Shown piece by piece: positions 55,096-63,851 of a DNA stretch of 64,000 nucleotides. The DNA lies in assembly GCA_031296915.1 (NCBI GenBank), contig JAVDPC010000001.1, forward strand, positions 248,001 through 312,000, given 5' to 3'. Position numbers and translations under genes: made by a program. The stretch's first letter is position 1. Each line of letters begins with the position of its first letter. Source of the DNA: Cerasicoccus frondis (GTDB taxonomy: Bacteria > Verrucomicrobiota > Verrucomicrobiia > Opitutales > Cerasicoccaceae). The notes beneath the pieces were generated by a model. The model had not been told where the DNA came from. It made no database searches and saw only the letters and a list, made by a program, of their open reading frames with translations.

Positions 55096-55392
55096 GTGTC
55101 TAATTCCTATGAAGCCCTCATCCACAATCTTCGCCATTTGCGCGAAATGAACAACTTGACGCAGGAGCAAGTTGCGGAAAAAGCTGGTATCGACTACAAG
55201 CATTATCAGGGAATCGAAGCCGGACGCCGACCCGAGTTGCGCCTGTCCACGGTCGAAAAGCTGGCCAGCGCCTACGGCAAACAAGCGTGGCAGTTGCTAC
55301 GCTCGGCTCCAGCGGACAAGGCGATTGATAAGCTTGGGCCAGGTCGCCCTGCCAAAAAAGCTAAGAACACGCCATTACGAGATTCAGATTGA
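55096..55392 (+). CDS. XRE-family helix-turn-helix regulator (98 aa)
   Basis: Small DNA-binding protein: residues about 8-62 form the Cro/C1-type HTH (LRHLREMNNLTQEQVAEKAGIDYKHYQGIEAGRR, then LSTVEKLASAYG), and the C-terminal 25 residues are basic (GRPAKKAK). The start is GTG 55096; an in-frame TAG at 55081 excludes longer forms. The start codon lies within one arm of an inverted repeat CACCT (55077-55081)/AGGTG (55094-55098), a possible autoregulatory operator. It is convergent with the relaxase gene and may control mobilisation. Confidence 0.78.
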   Translation: MSNSYEALIHNLRHLREMNNLTQEQVAEKAGIDYKHYQGIEAGRRPELRLSTVEKLASAYGKQAWQLLRSAPADKAIDKLGPGRPAKKAKNTPLRDSD

Positions 55393-55474
55393 TTGGCGAA
55401 TGGCCACAGCTTAGGTTCAATACATTGCCGAGAATGTAACTAGGCACAGATCAAACTGCAATTCTGAGGCAGTT

Positions 55475-55503
55475 ATACACGAATCCCACGAGAGTGCGTG
55501 TAT
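55475..55503. terminator. Inverted repeat between XRE gene and relaxase gene
   Basis: ATACACG (55475-55481) and CGTGTAT (55497-55503) are perfect 7-bp arms with a 15-nt loop, followed by ATTTCTTATATAAG. It lies between two convergent genes, so a shared terminator is the simplest reading; an oriT-type repeat cannot be excluded. Confidence 0.35.
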
Positions 55504-55543
55504 ATTTCTTATATAAGACGCCCGTTATCAATGTTGGTTCGCC

Positions 55544-58369
55544 TTACAATGATTGACGCATACCCCGGCTTTGGCTCCGGCTGAGTGTGCGGCGGGGCGG
55601 CTGGATGCGCTGAAGGGGCGAAGGCGGCGGCTCACGCAATTTCTTCAGCAGTTGCCCTTTGGCAATTTGCTCGGCAATCATGCGGGAGCGTTGAGCCAAC
55701 TTAATGGATTCTTTCGCTAAAGAGTCGGACAGCTTGGCCTTCGTCGCCAAATCCATTGCCAAGGCGCGTTCGCCGAGACGCAGCAGATTTTCCCGCAAGG
55801 CTTCCTTATCCGAAGTGTAAATCTTGATCTTTCGCCGCGCCCGCGAAATCGACACGTACCACTGATTGCGATTCGTCGCCGCTCGATTTTGCGAGTCCGA
55901 AAATAAAACCGTATCCACGGTTTTACCTTGAGAGGCGTAAGACGTGACGGCGTAACCGAGATTGGCTAGACGCTGCGTAGGCGCCAAAGTTTTGCGCTGG
56001 CCCCGGTCATCGACGACTGCAATCTTGCCGCTTTTAGCGATACGGGAAACCGTCACCAACTCGCCGTTGACGATAGGTTTGCCATCGGCGGATTTGCCAT
56101 TGAACTTCATTTGGAGGCAATCACCCGGAGCCAGATCAAGCTCGCTCTGGCGAGCGACCACGAAGTGCTTGGACTGCTTGAAGCTGACTGTCGTCACCTT
56201 CCCATTTTTACACAGGGATAAGCCTTGTTCGCTGGCGCTCTCGACTTTTGCGAGTTCGCCTTTGCCGAAACGACCGTACTTTTTGATGAAGTAAACGTAG
56301 TCGCCTTGCTCGTAGTAACGCGCATCGCGCTTTTGCGCATTATCCAGGTCGCGGCTTTCGTAGAAAGCCAGCTTCGTATCCTTCCCCAACTGGCCCTCGT
56401 CCTTTAGGCGCTGACGCACCGCCGCATTGACGGCGTGAATTTCGTCCCAAGTTTGGGAGACAATTAGAGTGCTTTCCCCAGCCTTACGCACCTGCAAATA
56501 ATCATCGGCGAGTGTCGCCTGTCGGCTCGCCTCGTCGACTTCCACCACGCAGTCAAGGGAGTCGAGTCGTTCAAACGACTCGACGACTTCGCCCTTGGAA
56601 GCGGCCTTCACCGCTTCACGGTATTCGCCAATGAAAACGCGCTCGTTTTCGTCGCGCCCCTTGCCCGGGTCTTGGCGACGAATCGCGGTTAATTCGGCGG
56701 GGTGGAGATGCGCGTATTTCTCGATGGCCCGGAGCGCGTCCGAGGCTTCCACGGCACCATGCTGGCGCGTGTCGCCCGACAAGATGATGCGCGTTTCACT
56801 CGCTTTCAGCGTGGTGAAAAGGTCCGACATTTGCTTTCCGCCAATCTGCCCAGCTTCGTCAATGATGACGACGGGATTACTGGGAAGATCACTTTTCGCC
56901 AGAAACCGGGCGACGGTTTGCGCTGCAAATCCGTCTTTTTGCAGGTCGATAACTTGCTGTCGTTGCGGGGCCAAAACGACCACCGAATAACCCGCATCCT
57001 GTAATCCTCGATTCACTTCTTGGAGCGCGAAGGTTTTGCCGGTCCCGGCTCCGCCCCGGAAAAGCGTCACATAATCTTGGCTCCCAAGGATCCGCTCAAC
57101 CGCGGATTTTTGTTCGCCGGTTATCGTCGCAATTGACGGCTGATAATTTTCGCAGAATGGCGCGTGCTGATTACGCCCTTTTTGGGCGGTGTCCACGATT
57201 GCGAGTTCGCGGTCGATTGCAACGTGGGTGGTAATGTTGTGATCGCGCTCATTTTTGAGGTAATTTCGGCAGTCGATTTCGGCGTCCAGATTTTGGAGGG
57301 TAAAATCCTCGCCCTGCCCCCGGATCAATGCCGCCGCCTTGAGCTGGTAATCTTCCACCACGGACTTACGCTCGAACACCCGTTCATCGGCCCAAGTGAC
57401 AATGGCCCCTATATCCGGCGTGATTTTATCGACAGAATTGGGCGCATTCTCAGGCGCGAGCGAAGCGATGTCCGCAGGCGTCATTTGGCCGGTCCAATGA
57501 GCGTGCAGGTTCGACGCCGACGATTCCTTGATTTTGCGGTCCCGTTTTTCGTGCGCAATCTGCGCCCGCAATTCCTTCAAATTTTTGGGGCGATTTCCGT
57601 TCGATAAATGCTCCCTTACACCAGCGTCAATTTGCTGGTGACGCTTCGAGAATCTTTCAATCAATTCGGGCGATATGCTTCTGATTTCAAAATCGCGCAC
57701 ATTGTTCTCGATCACGTAGCCCAATTGTTTGAGTCCCTTGGCAAGCTCGTGGTAATACAAGTTTTCGACAAATTTTTGCGCCTTGAGCATCTCGTAATTC
57801 TGCAAAGCTTTCCACCGATTTTCGACCGGATCATAGGTCGCATTCATGACGATACAGTGTGTGTGTAAATGCGGATCAAGCGCCCGGCTCGTATCGTGAC
57901 GGAAGGCCGCGCCGATCACGTTACCGGTTGCTCGGTCATCGGAGCGCCGGTTTTTACGGACGCGGGTCATGGCGAATTTTTCCATTTCCCGCATCGCTGT
58001 TTGGACTGCTTTATTGTGAATGTGGACGATGCGCACGTCCTGATAGAGCCCGGCAATCGACACGCTCTTGGGCGGGCTTATCGTGAAGTCGTAGAAGATG
58101 CGCCGGTTTGCGACTTCTTTGCCGTCCTTCGTTCGCGTCGTATTTTTACGCGCAGTTAGGCGTTCGTTAGTGATGGGATTATTGCCTTCACATAAGGCCT
58201 CGAATTGTTGTTCTTTTACGGCGCCATTCAGCCCCAACTTTTCGGCTCCTTGCCCAAACCACTCGCCCTGTACCTCGTTTTCTTGGGCGTAGTAGTCGCC
58301 TACCTGCAAGTGTTCCCGAAAGTATTCCTTTGCATTGCGCAGGTTGTATTGTGCCTTAGGACTGAGCAT
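55544..58369 (-). CDS. MobF-family relaxase with RecD-like helicase domain (TraA-like)
   Basis: 941 residues. The N-terminal TrwC/MobF relaxase domain (about 1-290) has the metal-binding histidine cluster DPHLHTHCIVMNA (about 167-179) and YYAQENEVQGEWFGQGAEKLGL near the start, where the catalytic tyrosines lie. The C-terminal half is a superfamily I helicase: Walker A GGAGTGKTFA (about 438-447), Walker B VVIIDEAGQ (about 500), and late motifs GYAVTSYASQGKTVD and WYVSISRARRKIKIY. It nicks oriT and unwinds DNA during conjugative transfer. It is shorter than F TraI but normal for plasmid or ICE MobF proteins. No mating-pore genes are visible, so it is mobilisable at most. Confidence 0.93.
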   Translation of the reverse strand: MLSPKAQYNLRNAKEYFREHLQVGDYYAQENEVQGEWFGQGAEKLGLNGAVKEQQFEALCEGNNPITNERLTARKNTTRTKDGKEVANRRIFYDFTISPPKSVSIAGLYQDVRIVHIHNKAVQTAMREMEKFAMTRVRKNRRSDDRATGNVIGAAFRHDTSRALDPHLHTHCIVMNATYDPVENRWKALQNYEMLKAQKFVENLYYHELAKGLKQLGYVIENNVRDFEIRSISPELIERFSKRHQQIDAGVREHLSNGNRPKNLKELRAQIAHEKRDRKIKESSASNLHAHWTGQMTPADIASLAPENAPNSVDKITPDIGAIVTWADERVFERKSVVEDYQLKAAALIRGQGEDFTLQNLDAEIDCRNYLKNERDHNITTHVAIDRELAIVDTAQKGRNQHAPFCENYQPSIATITGEQKSAVERILGSQDYVTLFRGGAGTGKTFALQEVNRGLQDAGYSVVVLAPQRQQVIDLQKDGFAAQTVARFLAKSDLPSNPVVIIDEAGQIGGKQMSDLFTTLKASETRIILSGDTRQHGAVEASDALRAIEKYAHLHPAELTAIRRQDPGKGRDENERVFIGEYREAVKAASKGEVVESFERLDSLDCVVEVDEASRQATLADDYLQVRKAGESTLIVSQTWDEIHAVNAAVRQRLKDEGQLGKDTKLAFYESRDLDNAQKRDARYYEQGDYVYFIKKYGRFGKGELAKVESASEQGLSLCKNGKVTTVSFKQSKHFVVARQSELDLAPGDCLQMKFNGKSADGKPIVNGELVTVSRIAKSGKIAVVDDRGQRKTLAPTQRLANLGYAVTSYASQGKTVDTVLFSDSQNRAATNRNQWYVSISRARRKIKIYTSDKEALRENLLRLGERALAMDLATKAKLSDSLAKESIKLAQRSRMIAEQIAKGQLLKKLREPPPSPLQRIQPPRRTLSRSQSRGMRQSL

Positions 58370-59149
58370 GTTTTGACGCGACTTGGCGCGGTGTTATTTA
58401 TGTTCTGAAACGCATTGGGCGTTTCTTTAGGTGTGGGACGCCTTACCCCTTACGAGCTAAGGCTATATTATCGCAGGATTCACCCGCTTAATAGGGAAGT
58501 TGTCCAAGGCGTGATTCCCCAATTATGGCGCCAGTCATCGCCGAAGTTTTCGGCGCACCAATTAACATCAAATCGCGCAAAAAAATTGGGCGCATTCGCG
58601 CTCAAAAACGGCGCCTGAATTCGGGCGAAAATTGCGGCGCATTGGGCCGCGCCGGAAAAGAAACTGTCCCCGTTTTTTCCAATGGTATCACGCGGTTCAA
58701 GGTAATGCTGCGCCTCCACCTTATACCATTCACCCATTCATTCAGTATTGAGAGAAGGCTATTTTTGATGAGCCCATCAGGGGATAGCTCGTCATCAAAA
58801 ATGGACTTGTCTCAATCGCCGATGCTCAAACTTTGGTAATGGCTTGCGAGTTCCCCCTCCACAACGTTCTTCGAGAACCAGGTCAAGAGTTGAACCGCAG
58901 CCATTGCCGATCCTTCCAAAACGAATCAATCCAGATGGTTGTTCGATGAGAACCGATGTATAAGGCCATTCGCCGGGAGGATCTTACTCACAACTCAATC
59001 CCATAAATGATGAAAACCGTCGATAAAAAACAATCACTCATGCCCGGGGTAATCAATCAAGGGGTTCTTTAGTTGATGCTTGTTCATATTGAATCGAGTG
59101 TACGAAATGTGTGGTCGCCATGGATAAACTTATTCTTTGAAGAAATGGC
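58370..59149. other. 780-nt region without a supported gene
   Basis: Several short frames exist on both strands, but none has a recognisable motif or clear start. The region directly upstream of the relaxase start would be the natural place for oriT, but I could not identify a nic site. It contains the 11-bp inverted repeat listed at 58761. Confidence 0.5.
58761..58802. repeat. 11-bp perfect inverted repeat at the right side of the mobilisation region
   Basis: ATTTTTGATGA (58761-58771) and TCATCAAAAAT (58792-58802) are perfectly complementary with a 20-nt spacer. It may be a bidirectional terminator or a recombination or oriT-related site near the edge of the G+C-rich segment. Confidence 0.4.
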
Positions 59150-60181
59150 CTAAGCTTGGCACCGGAGTGTCTCTCCCTCCACTAGCTTGCCATCAATCAT
59201 GAGCGTCATGGGAATTTCAGGAACGCCGCATTCTCGACGATGCAGAAGATCGACCAGAAACTCGATGGCGCGGGCACCAATCAACCGGGAATTCTCCAAT
59301 ATGCCGGAGCAGTTCTGACTTTGTTCCTGGATGGTAATAATCGCCAAGCCCAATGTTTCTGGGATTTGCTCGCCGATGCTCAATAACCACTTTTTGGCGT
59401 GCCTCTGTTCAGTCACCACGACATCCGGGCGATATCGCTTCAACCATTGAGCCAATCCCTCCGGGGTAATCTGCGGTTTGGTATGTATCGGCAGGCGATC
59501 TTTAACTTTTAAAGATTGCTGTGCCCCCCAAAACGCCGACGACCAGTTATGAATGGTGCGCTGATCGCTTTGTGTAGAAAGCGCGAGGCCGGGCCTTTGA
59601 TATCCAAGGTCCAAAATATGTCGCATCAGTCGGGTCATGGATTTTGCTTGATGAGAAACCACGGTGTGTAGTTCTGGCGATTGCAGGCTGTGCCCAAAGG
59701 TCACGGCGGAGAACTGCGAAAAATCGAAATCCAGGCATGTATTTGGACCTGCTTGCGGTGCTAATAAGATACCGGGTATATTCCGCGCCCACAAGAGAGA
59801 CGCTAATCGTTTGCCCGACATCCCGTCTTTCTGTAACTGATGCTCCTCAAGCTGATAACCAAGCTCTTTGGCCCGATCGATGGCGCCAAGATAGTATTCA
59901 TTATAAAACGCAGGTAATCGCTTCCATTGTTCGTTATCCGGATCATTCACCAGCCAAGCAAGCGTTGCCTGGTATTTGGCAGAAGTCGAACGTTTGCGGT
60001 AAGTGGAAAGCGCAGTAAGGTGAGGGTCGGGTCGGTAGCCTAATTCATTGGCGACTTTCTGGACGCGCTTGCGTGTTGCTTTGGAAACACGTGGATTATC
60101 CGCCAAAGCCATAGATACCGTTGCCTGCGTCAGTTGGGTCAGCTTCGCGATTTCTTTCTGGGTGGGTCTATGGTCGAACAT
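59150..60181 (-). CDS. LacI-family transcriptional regulator
   Basis: The frame opens at 60247; I chose ATG 60181 (MFDHRPTQKEIAKL), giving 343 aa and the HTH at the N-terminus (TQKEIAKLTQLTQATVSMALADNPRV), followed by the hinge ELGYRPDPHLTALSTYRK. The effector domain of about 275 residues is complete. This is the same subfamily as the LacI proteins at 1837 and 15692, judging by the hinge motif. It is the last gene of a minus-strand set with a dehydrogenase and two secreted proteins, and probably controls that set. Candidate operators lie in the divergent region 63466-63851. Confidence 0.9.
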   Translation of the reverse strand: MFDHRPTQKEIAKLTQLTQATVSMALADNPRVSKATRKRVQKVANELGYRPDPHLTALSTYRKRSTSAKYQATLAWLVNDPDNEQWKRLPAFYNEYYLGAIDRAKELGYQLEEHQLQKDGMSGKRLASLLWARNIPGILLAPQAGPNTCLDFDFSQFSAVTFGHSLQSPELHTVVSHQAKSMTRLMRHILDLGYQRPGLALSTQSDQRTIHNWSSAFWGAQQSLKVKDRLPIHTKPQITPEGLAQWLKRYRPDVVVTEQRHAKKWLLSIGEQIPETLGLAIITIQEQSQNCSGILENSRLIGARAIEFLVDLLHRRECGVPEIPMTLMIDGKLVEGETLRCQA

Positions 60182-60276
60182 CAAGCAATAGCCTAGCAAG
60201 TTTAGCCGGAAGCTCAAGATTCTGATACACTGAAACCCACCTTTCAAGACAGGTCCGGACGAACGTGCCCGTTGTC

Positions 60277-61665
60277 TTAGGGGACAATGTAGATGCTATT
60301 GACGCCCGCAGATTCCGTTTGCAGTGGTATGTCTTGCTGCAGACAAACCTCCCAGAAGTTATCCATGGTCATTCGTGGGCGTTCTTTATCGATTATCCAA
60401 TAGACTGCTTTCCAGGCGCGATGTGCATTGGATGTACCATTCATCTCACTTTGGTCGCCTGCTTGGGCAGAAATACTGTTGTTATCAATGTAAAGGTCAT
60501 TCGGACTAACGAAAGATCCAGAAGTGAAACTGCGAAACGCACCGTCGTCCTGTCTGAATTGCTTTAACTGATTCGTAGCAAATTTAACTACGTTGACCAG
60601 TTCTTGTTCCGTTGGCTTTTGGCCAGTTTGTCGGGATAAGTAGAAAAGCATGTCGCAAGCATTTCTGATGAAAAATATTTTGTCTATGTCCGGATCACTG
60701 GTAAACCATTCGCCTATTGTGGTCTGGAGTTTATCTGCTCGGGGAACCGGGCGGCCCGAATTCTTGCAGAAACTGACAAATTTGAATGCCCCGGAGATGC
60801 GAACTTGCGGATCGCCACCACCGATCAATCCGGTGTCAGGCTCTTGTATTGCGCTGACATAGCGGATGGCCTCGTTAATGAGCGCATTACGCAAGTTCGG
60901 GGGCAGAGCGTTGATCAGTCGGCTTTGCGATGAGAGGTTATCCAGCGCCGTCCAGGAATAATCCCACGGGCGCTTGTCCAACCATAAACGAAAGGCTTCA
61001 ACGGAAGCCAGATGCGGCGGCGCATCGGCTACTTCCTGTTTTGAAAGCGTTGCATCCTTGGGCACAATGTAGAGGTTCTTAGTCTTGCCGGTTCGGGTTT
61101 CGTTTTTGTCTTGGATTTGTTTGGAAGCATCCCGTAGTGCAGCGTTTTCGTCATCACTAGATTTGGTTGTTGCTGATTTTCGAGCTTGACCAGGCAGTGG
61201 ATAAAGCGGTTCGCTACCCAACATTTCCAATGAGCCAACCGAAAATGAGAGGGCTCTCCCTAGTACACGCTGATTATCCCACATGTCAGGATAATCTGGA
61301 TCGACAAAGTAACCCGTTTGCGGATCCTGGCGGCTTTGAAAATAGTGGATCATCTTCTCTTTAGCATGGGTAGGCATTGTCTCCAGCAGACCGGTGTTTT
61401 TAAGGATGATGATGGCAAAGAAAGTCGATTGGATGTCCGGACCATACTCTCCGGGTTCTTTGCCTTCCTTTAGGCCGATTGATTCATAAAAGCCACCGCT
61501 TTCTGGATCATAAAGCTGCGCCATCCATGGGAGTACCTCTGCATAAAGCGCATCCAATTCACGAAGTGCAGCATTCAGCTCTTCACTGTCTTTTTCAGCA
61601 TGCAAGGCCGGAAGCACAATCAACAGTGGCAGGAAATAGAGCTGTAAGCAACGAAATGAAATCAT
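60277..61665 (-). CDS. Secreted protein, probable alpha/alpha-toroid fold, unknown function
   Basis: 462 residues with a signal peptide (LYFLPLLIVLPALHA, about 9-23). Repeated motifs of the kind MAQLYDPESGGFYESIG, SRQDPQTGYFVDPDYPDMWDNQRVLG, AIQEPDTGLIGGG and KQFRQDDGAFRSF, each with Gly-Phe/Tyr turns after helices, are typical of alpha/alpha-toroid proteins (prenyltransferase/terpene-cyclase-like fold or glycan-active barrels). I cannot name the family or substrate. It lies in a run with the beta-sandwich-like protein upstream (41 nt gap) and LacI downstream (95 nt gap). Confidence 0.6.
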   Translation of the reverse strand: MISFRCLQLYFLPLLIVLPALHAEKDSEELNAALRELDALYAEVLPWMAQLYDPESGGFYESIGLKEGKEPGEYGPDIQSTFFAIIILKNTGLLETMPTHAKEKMIHYFQSRQDPQTGYFVDPDYPDMWDNQRVLGRALSFSVGSLEMLGSEPLYPLPGQARKSATTKSSDDENAALRDASKQIQDKNETRTGKTKNLYIVPKDATLSKQEVADAPPHLASVEAFRLWLDKRPWDYSWTALDNLSSQSRLINALPPNLRNALINEAIRYVSAIQEPDTGLIGGGDPQVRISGAFKFVSFCKNSGRPVPRADKLQTTIGEWFTSDPDIDKIFFIRNACDMLFYLSRQTGQKPTEQELVNVVKFATNQLKQFRQDDGAFRSFTSGSFVSPNDLYIDNNSISAQAGDQSEMNGTSNAHRAWKAVYWIIDKERPRMTMDNFWEVCLQQDIPLQTESAGVNSIYIVP

Positions 61666-61706
61666 TTATTACGCTTTCTCATGCTGATTGGTCAGTTGTG
61701 TTTCTG

Positions 61707-62441
61707 TTAGCGGGAAAGGATAGGACGTATAGAAAGCAAATCGATGCTCATAGCCTGGTCGACGCCTTCATTATCCTCATCCACCCAACGGAACCAGATG
61801 CTTTGGCCGGATCGTATTCTAAGTCCTTTGATTTTGGCGGACACATCGGTGCTCGGTACGCCGGTGGTAATCGTAAGGCCCACATGGTCACTTGATCCAG
61901 AGTCCTGTAAGCTCTCGAAACTCAGGTCATCGACGGTTATCCAGTTACCAGAATCGAGCGTTGTGGCGTCGGTGGAATATTGAAAAGTGAGCTTATCCTT
62001 ACCGCCAGAATTATGCTGCCATTGTTGTCCTACATAGCTGACGTTAAACCCAGTGATGACTGAGCCTGTTTCATTGCCCAATTCCAGTCCAATCGCGGTA
62101 AATCCGGCATTGGAGGATGCCCTAATCGTCCCAAAAGATGCGTTAGATCCATTAGGGCGAAACAGAAATATACCGGGCGCTCCTGACTGATTGTTTCCAT
62201 TCGAAGCCTTGTATTCCGCAGGTGTCTGTTCATCGACAATGGCGTACCAGCCAACGACCGTTGCATTGTCGGTCCATGGTTTGCTGCCAGCCGAATTGAT
62301 CTCTGTCTCATTGCTGACGCCATAATTATCTTCCTTGAAAGGTTGATAATATTCTGAGTCTTCTTTAAAAACGACTTTAGCTGGTGAAACGCTCGTGAAA
62401 GCTAGTGTCAAACAGGATAGGAATATTGCGGGTTTATACAT
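61707..62441 (-). CDS. Secreted beta-sandwich-like protein, unknown function
   Basis: The frame opens at 62597 inside the dehydrogenase gene, but the signal peptide begins at ATG 62441 (MYKPAIFLSCLTLAFTSVSPA), leaving 244 aa. The body is rich in Gly, Ser, Asn, Asp and aromatic residues (YVGQQWQHNSGGKDKLTFQYSTD, IRSGQSIWFRWVDEDNEG, MSIDLLSI), as in jelly-roll modules attached to surface proteins of this phylum. There is no PEP-CTERM tail. It could bind a glycan; no family assigned. Gap to the dehydrogenase is 28 nt. Confidence 0.6.
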   Translation of the reverse strand: MYKPAIFLSCLTLAFTSVSPAKVVFKEDSEYYQPFKEDNYGVSNETEINSAGSKPWTDNATVVGWYAIVDEQTPAEYKASNGNNQSGAPGIFLFRPNGSNASFGTIRASSNAGFTAIGLELGNETGSVITGFNVSYVGQQWQHNSGGKDKLTFQYSTDATTLDSGNWITVDDLSFESLQDSGSSDHVGLTITTGVPSTDVSAKIKGLRIRSGQSIWFRWVDEDNEGVDQAMSIDLLSIRPILSR

Positions 62442-62469
62442 CGTTGTCTTTGGTTGATTAATTATGGGC

Positions 62470-63465
62470 TCAGGCCATGAGTTGGTAATTTTCTTGGGTG
62501 ACCGGATAAAGCGGTGATTCTCCACGGAGATAGCGTTGGCATTCGGTGATCGCGAGGCGCCCCATACGGCGACACTCCCGACCCATTGATCCTGCAATGT
62601 GGGGCGTTAGCAGCACATTGGGCATAGTAAACAAAGGCGAGCCATTTTCGAGTGGTTCAGTTTCCGTTACATCCAAAATAGCAAGTAAATCCGGGCGTTT
62701 GTGTAGGGCTCTGATCATCGCCGGTTCATCGACGATGGCCCCGCGTGCGGTATTAATAAATGTCGCGCCGCTCGGCATTAGATTGAAATGCCCCTCCTTG
62801 ACTAGCTGCAATGTTGCATCGAGTTTTGGCGCATGAAGACTGACGACATCACACTCCGCAAAAAGTTGTTCAAGGCCAACCTTTCGCGCACCCAACTCAG
62901 CCATTTTCGATTCACTGATGCATGGGTCGTAAGCCAGCACCTCCACATCAAGCTGTTGAAGCCTTTCGCACACCATTTGCCCAATGGCACCCAAGGCAAT
63001 GAGCCCGACCTTGGTGCCGTCGAAACAACCCGGAATATCGAGTGCTTGCGTCCATGCTCGCTCTGACTTGAGCTTGAAGACGTATTGCCAGGTGCGCTTC
63101 AGAGACATGATGATTTGAGCAAACGTGAACTCTGCCACCGGCTTCGCGTTGGCATAGTATGCGCTGGTTACCGTGATGTCTCTTTCCCAAAGGGAATCGG
63201 TGACAAATCCCTTCACCGTCCCAGCGCCATAAAAGATAGCTTTCAAGCGAGGCATCCGCTCTAGCAAGTCTTGATCAAACTTCGGAGCGCCCCATCCCGA
63301 AAATACGCATTCCACCTGCTCTAATTCGGTGTTGGGCACATCGGCTAGGCATACTGGGGCAGGAGCAATGTCCAGTAAGTGATTAATTACTGCCCGCTCT
63401 TCATCACCGTAAATGAGCGGGAAAGAATTACTTCTAATCAGATAAATACCTCGGGGTTTTTTCAT
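62470..63465 (-). CDS. D-isomer-specific 2-hydroxyacid dehydrogenase
   Basis: 331 residues. NAD-binding Rossmann motif GLIALGAIGQMV at about 152-163, then the catalytic Arg in FINTARGAIVDEPA, Glu in LDVTETEPLENGSPL and His in TPHIAGSMGRE, the full R-E-H set of the family. It reduces a 2-oxo acid or oxidises a D-2-hydroxy acid, here perhaps a sugar-acid degradation intermediate (for example of uronate or 2-keto-3-deoxy acid type); that is inference. It is first in the minus-strand set and divergent from the partial gene at the right edge. Confidence 0.88.
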   Translation of the reverse strand: MKKPRGIYLIRSNSFPLIYGDEERAVINHLLDIAPAPVCLADVPNTELEQVECVFSGWGAPKFDQDLLERMPRLKAIFYGAGTVKGFVTDSLWERDITVTSAYYANAKPVAEFTFAQIIMSLKRTWQYVFKLKSERAWTQALDIPGCFDGTKVGLIALGAIGQMVCERLQQLDVEVLAYDPCISESKMAELGARKVGLEQLFAECDVVSLHAPKLDATLQLVKEGHFNLMPSGATFINTARGAIVDEPAMIRALHKRPDLLAILDVTETEPLENGSPLFTMPNVLLTPHIAGSMGRECRRMGRLAITECQRYLRGESPLYPVTQENYQLMA

Positions 63466-63532
63466 TAAGCTACAGCGAATATATTAAGGCTCGTGTGAAG
63501 GACAATCCTAGTGGTGTGAGTTTGCTCAACGG

Positions 63533-63582
63533 CTAGCGACGCCCGCTAGAGCGACTTGCGTGCGCCATGAAGCGAATCGCTT
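63533..63582. promoter_or_regulatory. Two short palindromes in the divergent promoter region
   Basis: CTAGCG-ACGCC-CGCTAG (63533-63549) and AAGCGA-A-TCGCTT (63570-63582) lie in the 386-nt region (63466-63851) between the dehydrogenase (minus) and the partial gene (plus). They are plausible operators for the LacI protein at 59150. I see no gene in the rest of this region. Confidence 0.35.
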
Positions 63583-63851
63583 TGTTATTTAAGACGCGTT
63601 AATCGTCAAAACATTCTGCTCTGGGGTGTTCATACGGGTAAGAGGACAAGTTACATCAAGAACATATGCTCTCATTGTCCGGCATCTCTCGCAAGTCCTT
63701 CGGGAGTCTATACATATAAACAACAGCGAGATCGAATTTTGCACACATGCTACTTTTAAATAGCAGCGAGCACCTAGAAGCAGTCGCCATTCGGTTTAAA
63801 AGCACTAATGGCTTCACATCATTTCACTGACTCACGAGTCCTTTTATCATC

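Noticed and set aside
54707..55284. Long open frames on both strands (147 and 164 codons) between the HTH protein and the XRE gene.
   Set aside because: They overlap each other and the XRE gene, and show no family motif; only the last 51 codons of the minus frame look protein-like.
58415..58839. Several 67-104 codon frames upstream of the relaxase.
   Set aside because: No motif, mutually overlapping on both strands, composition not protein-like.
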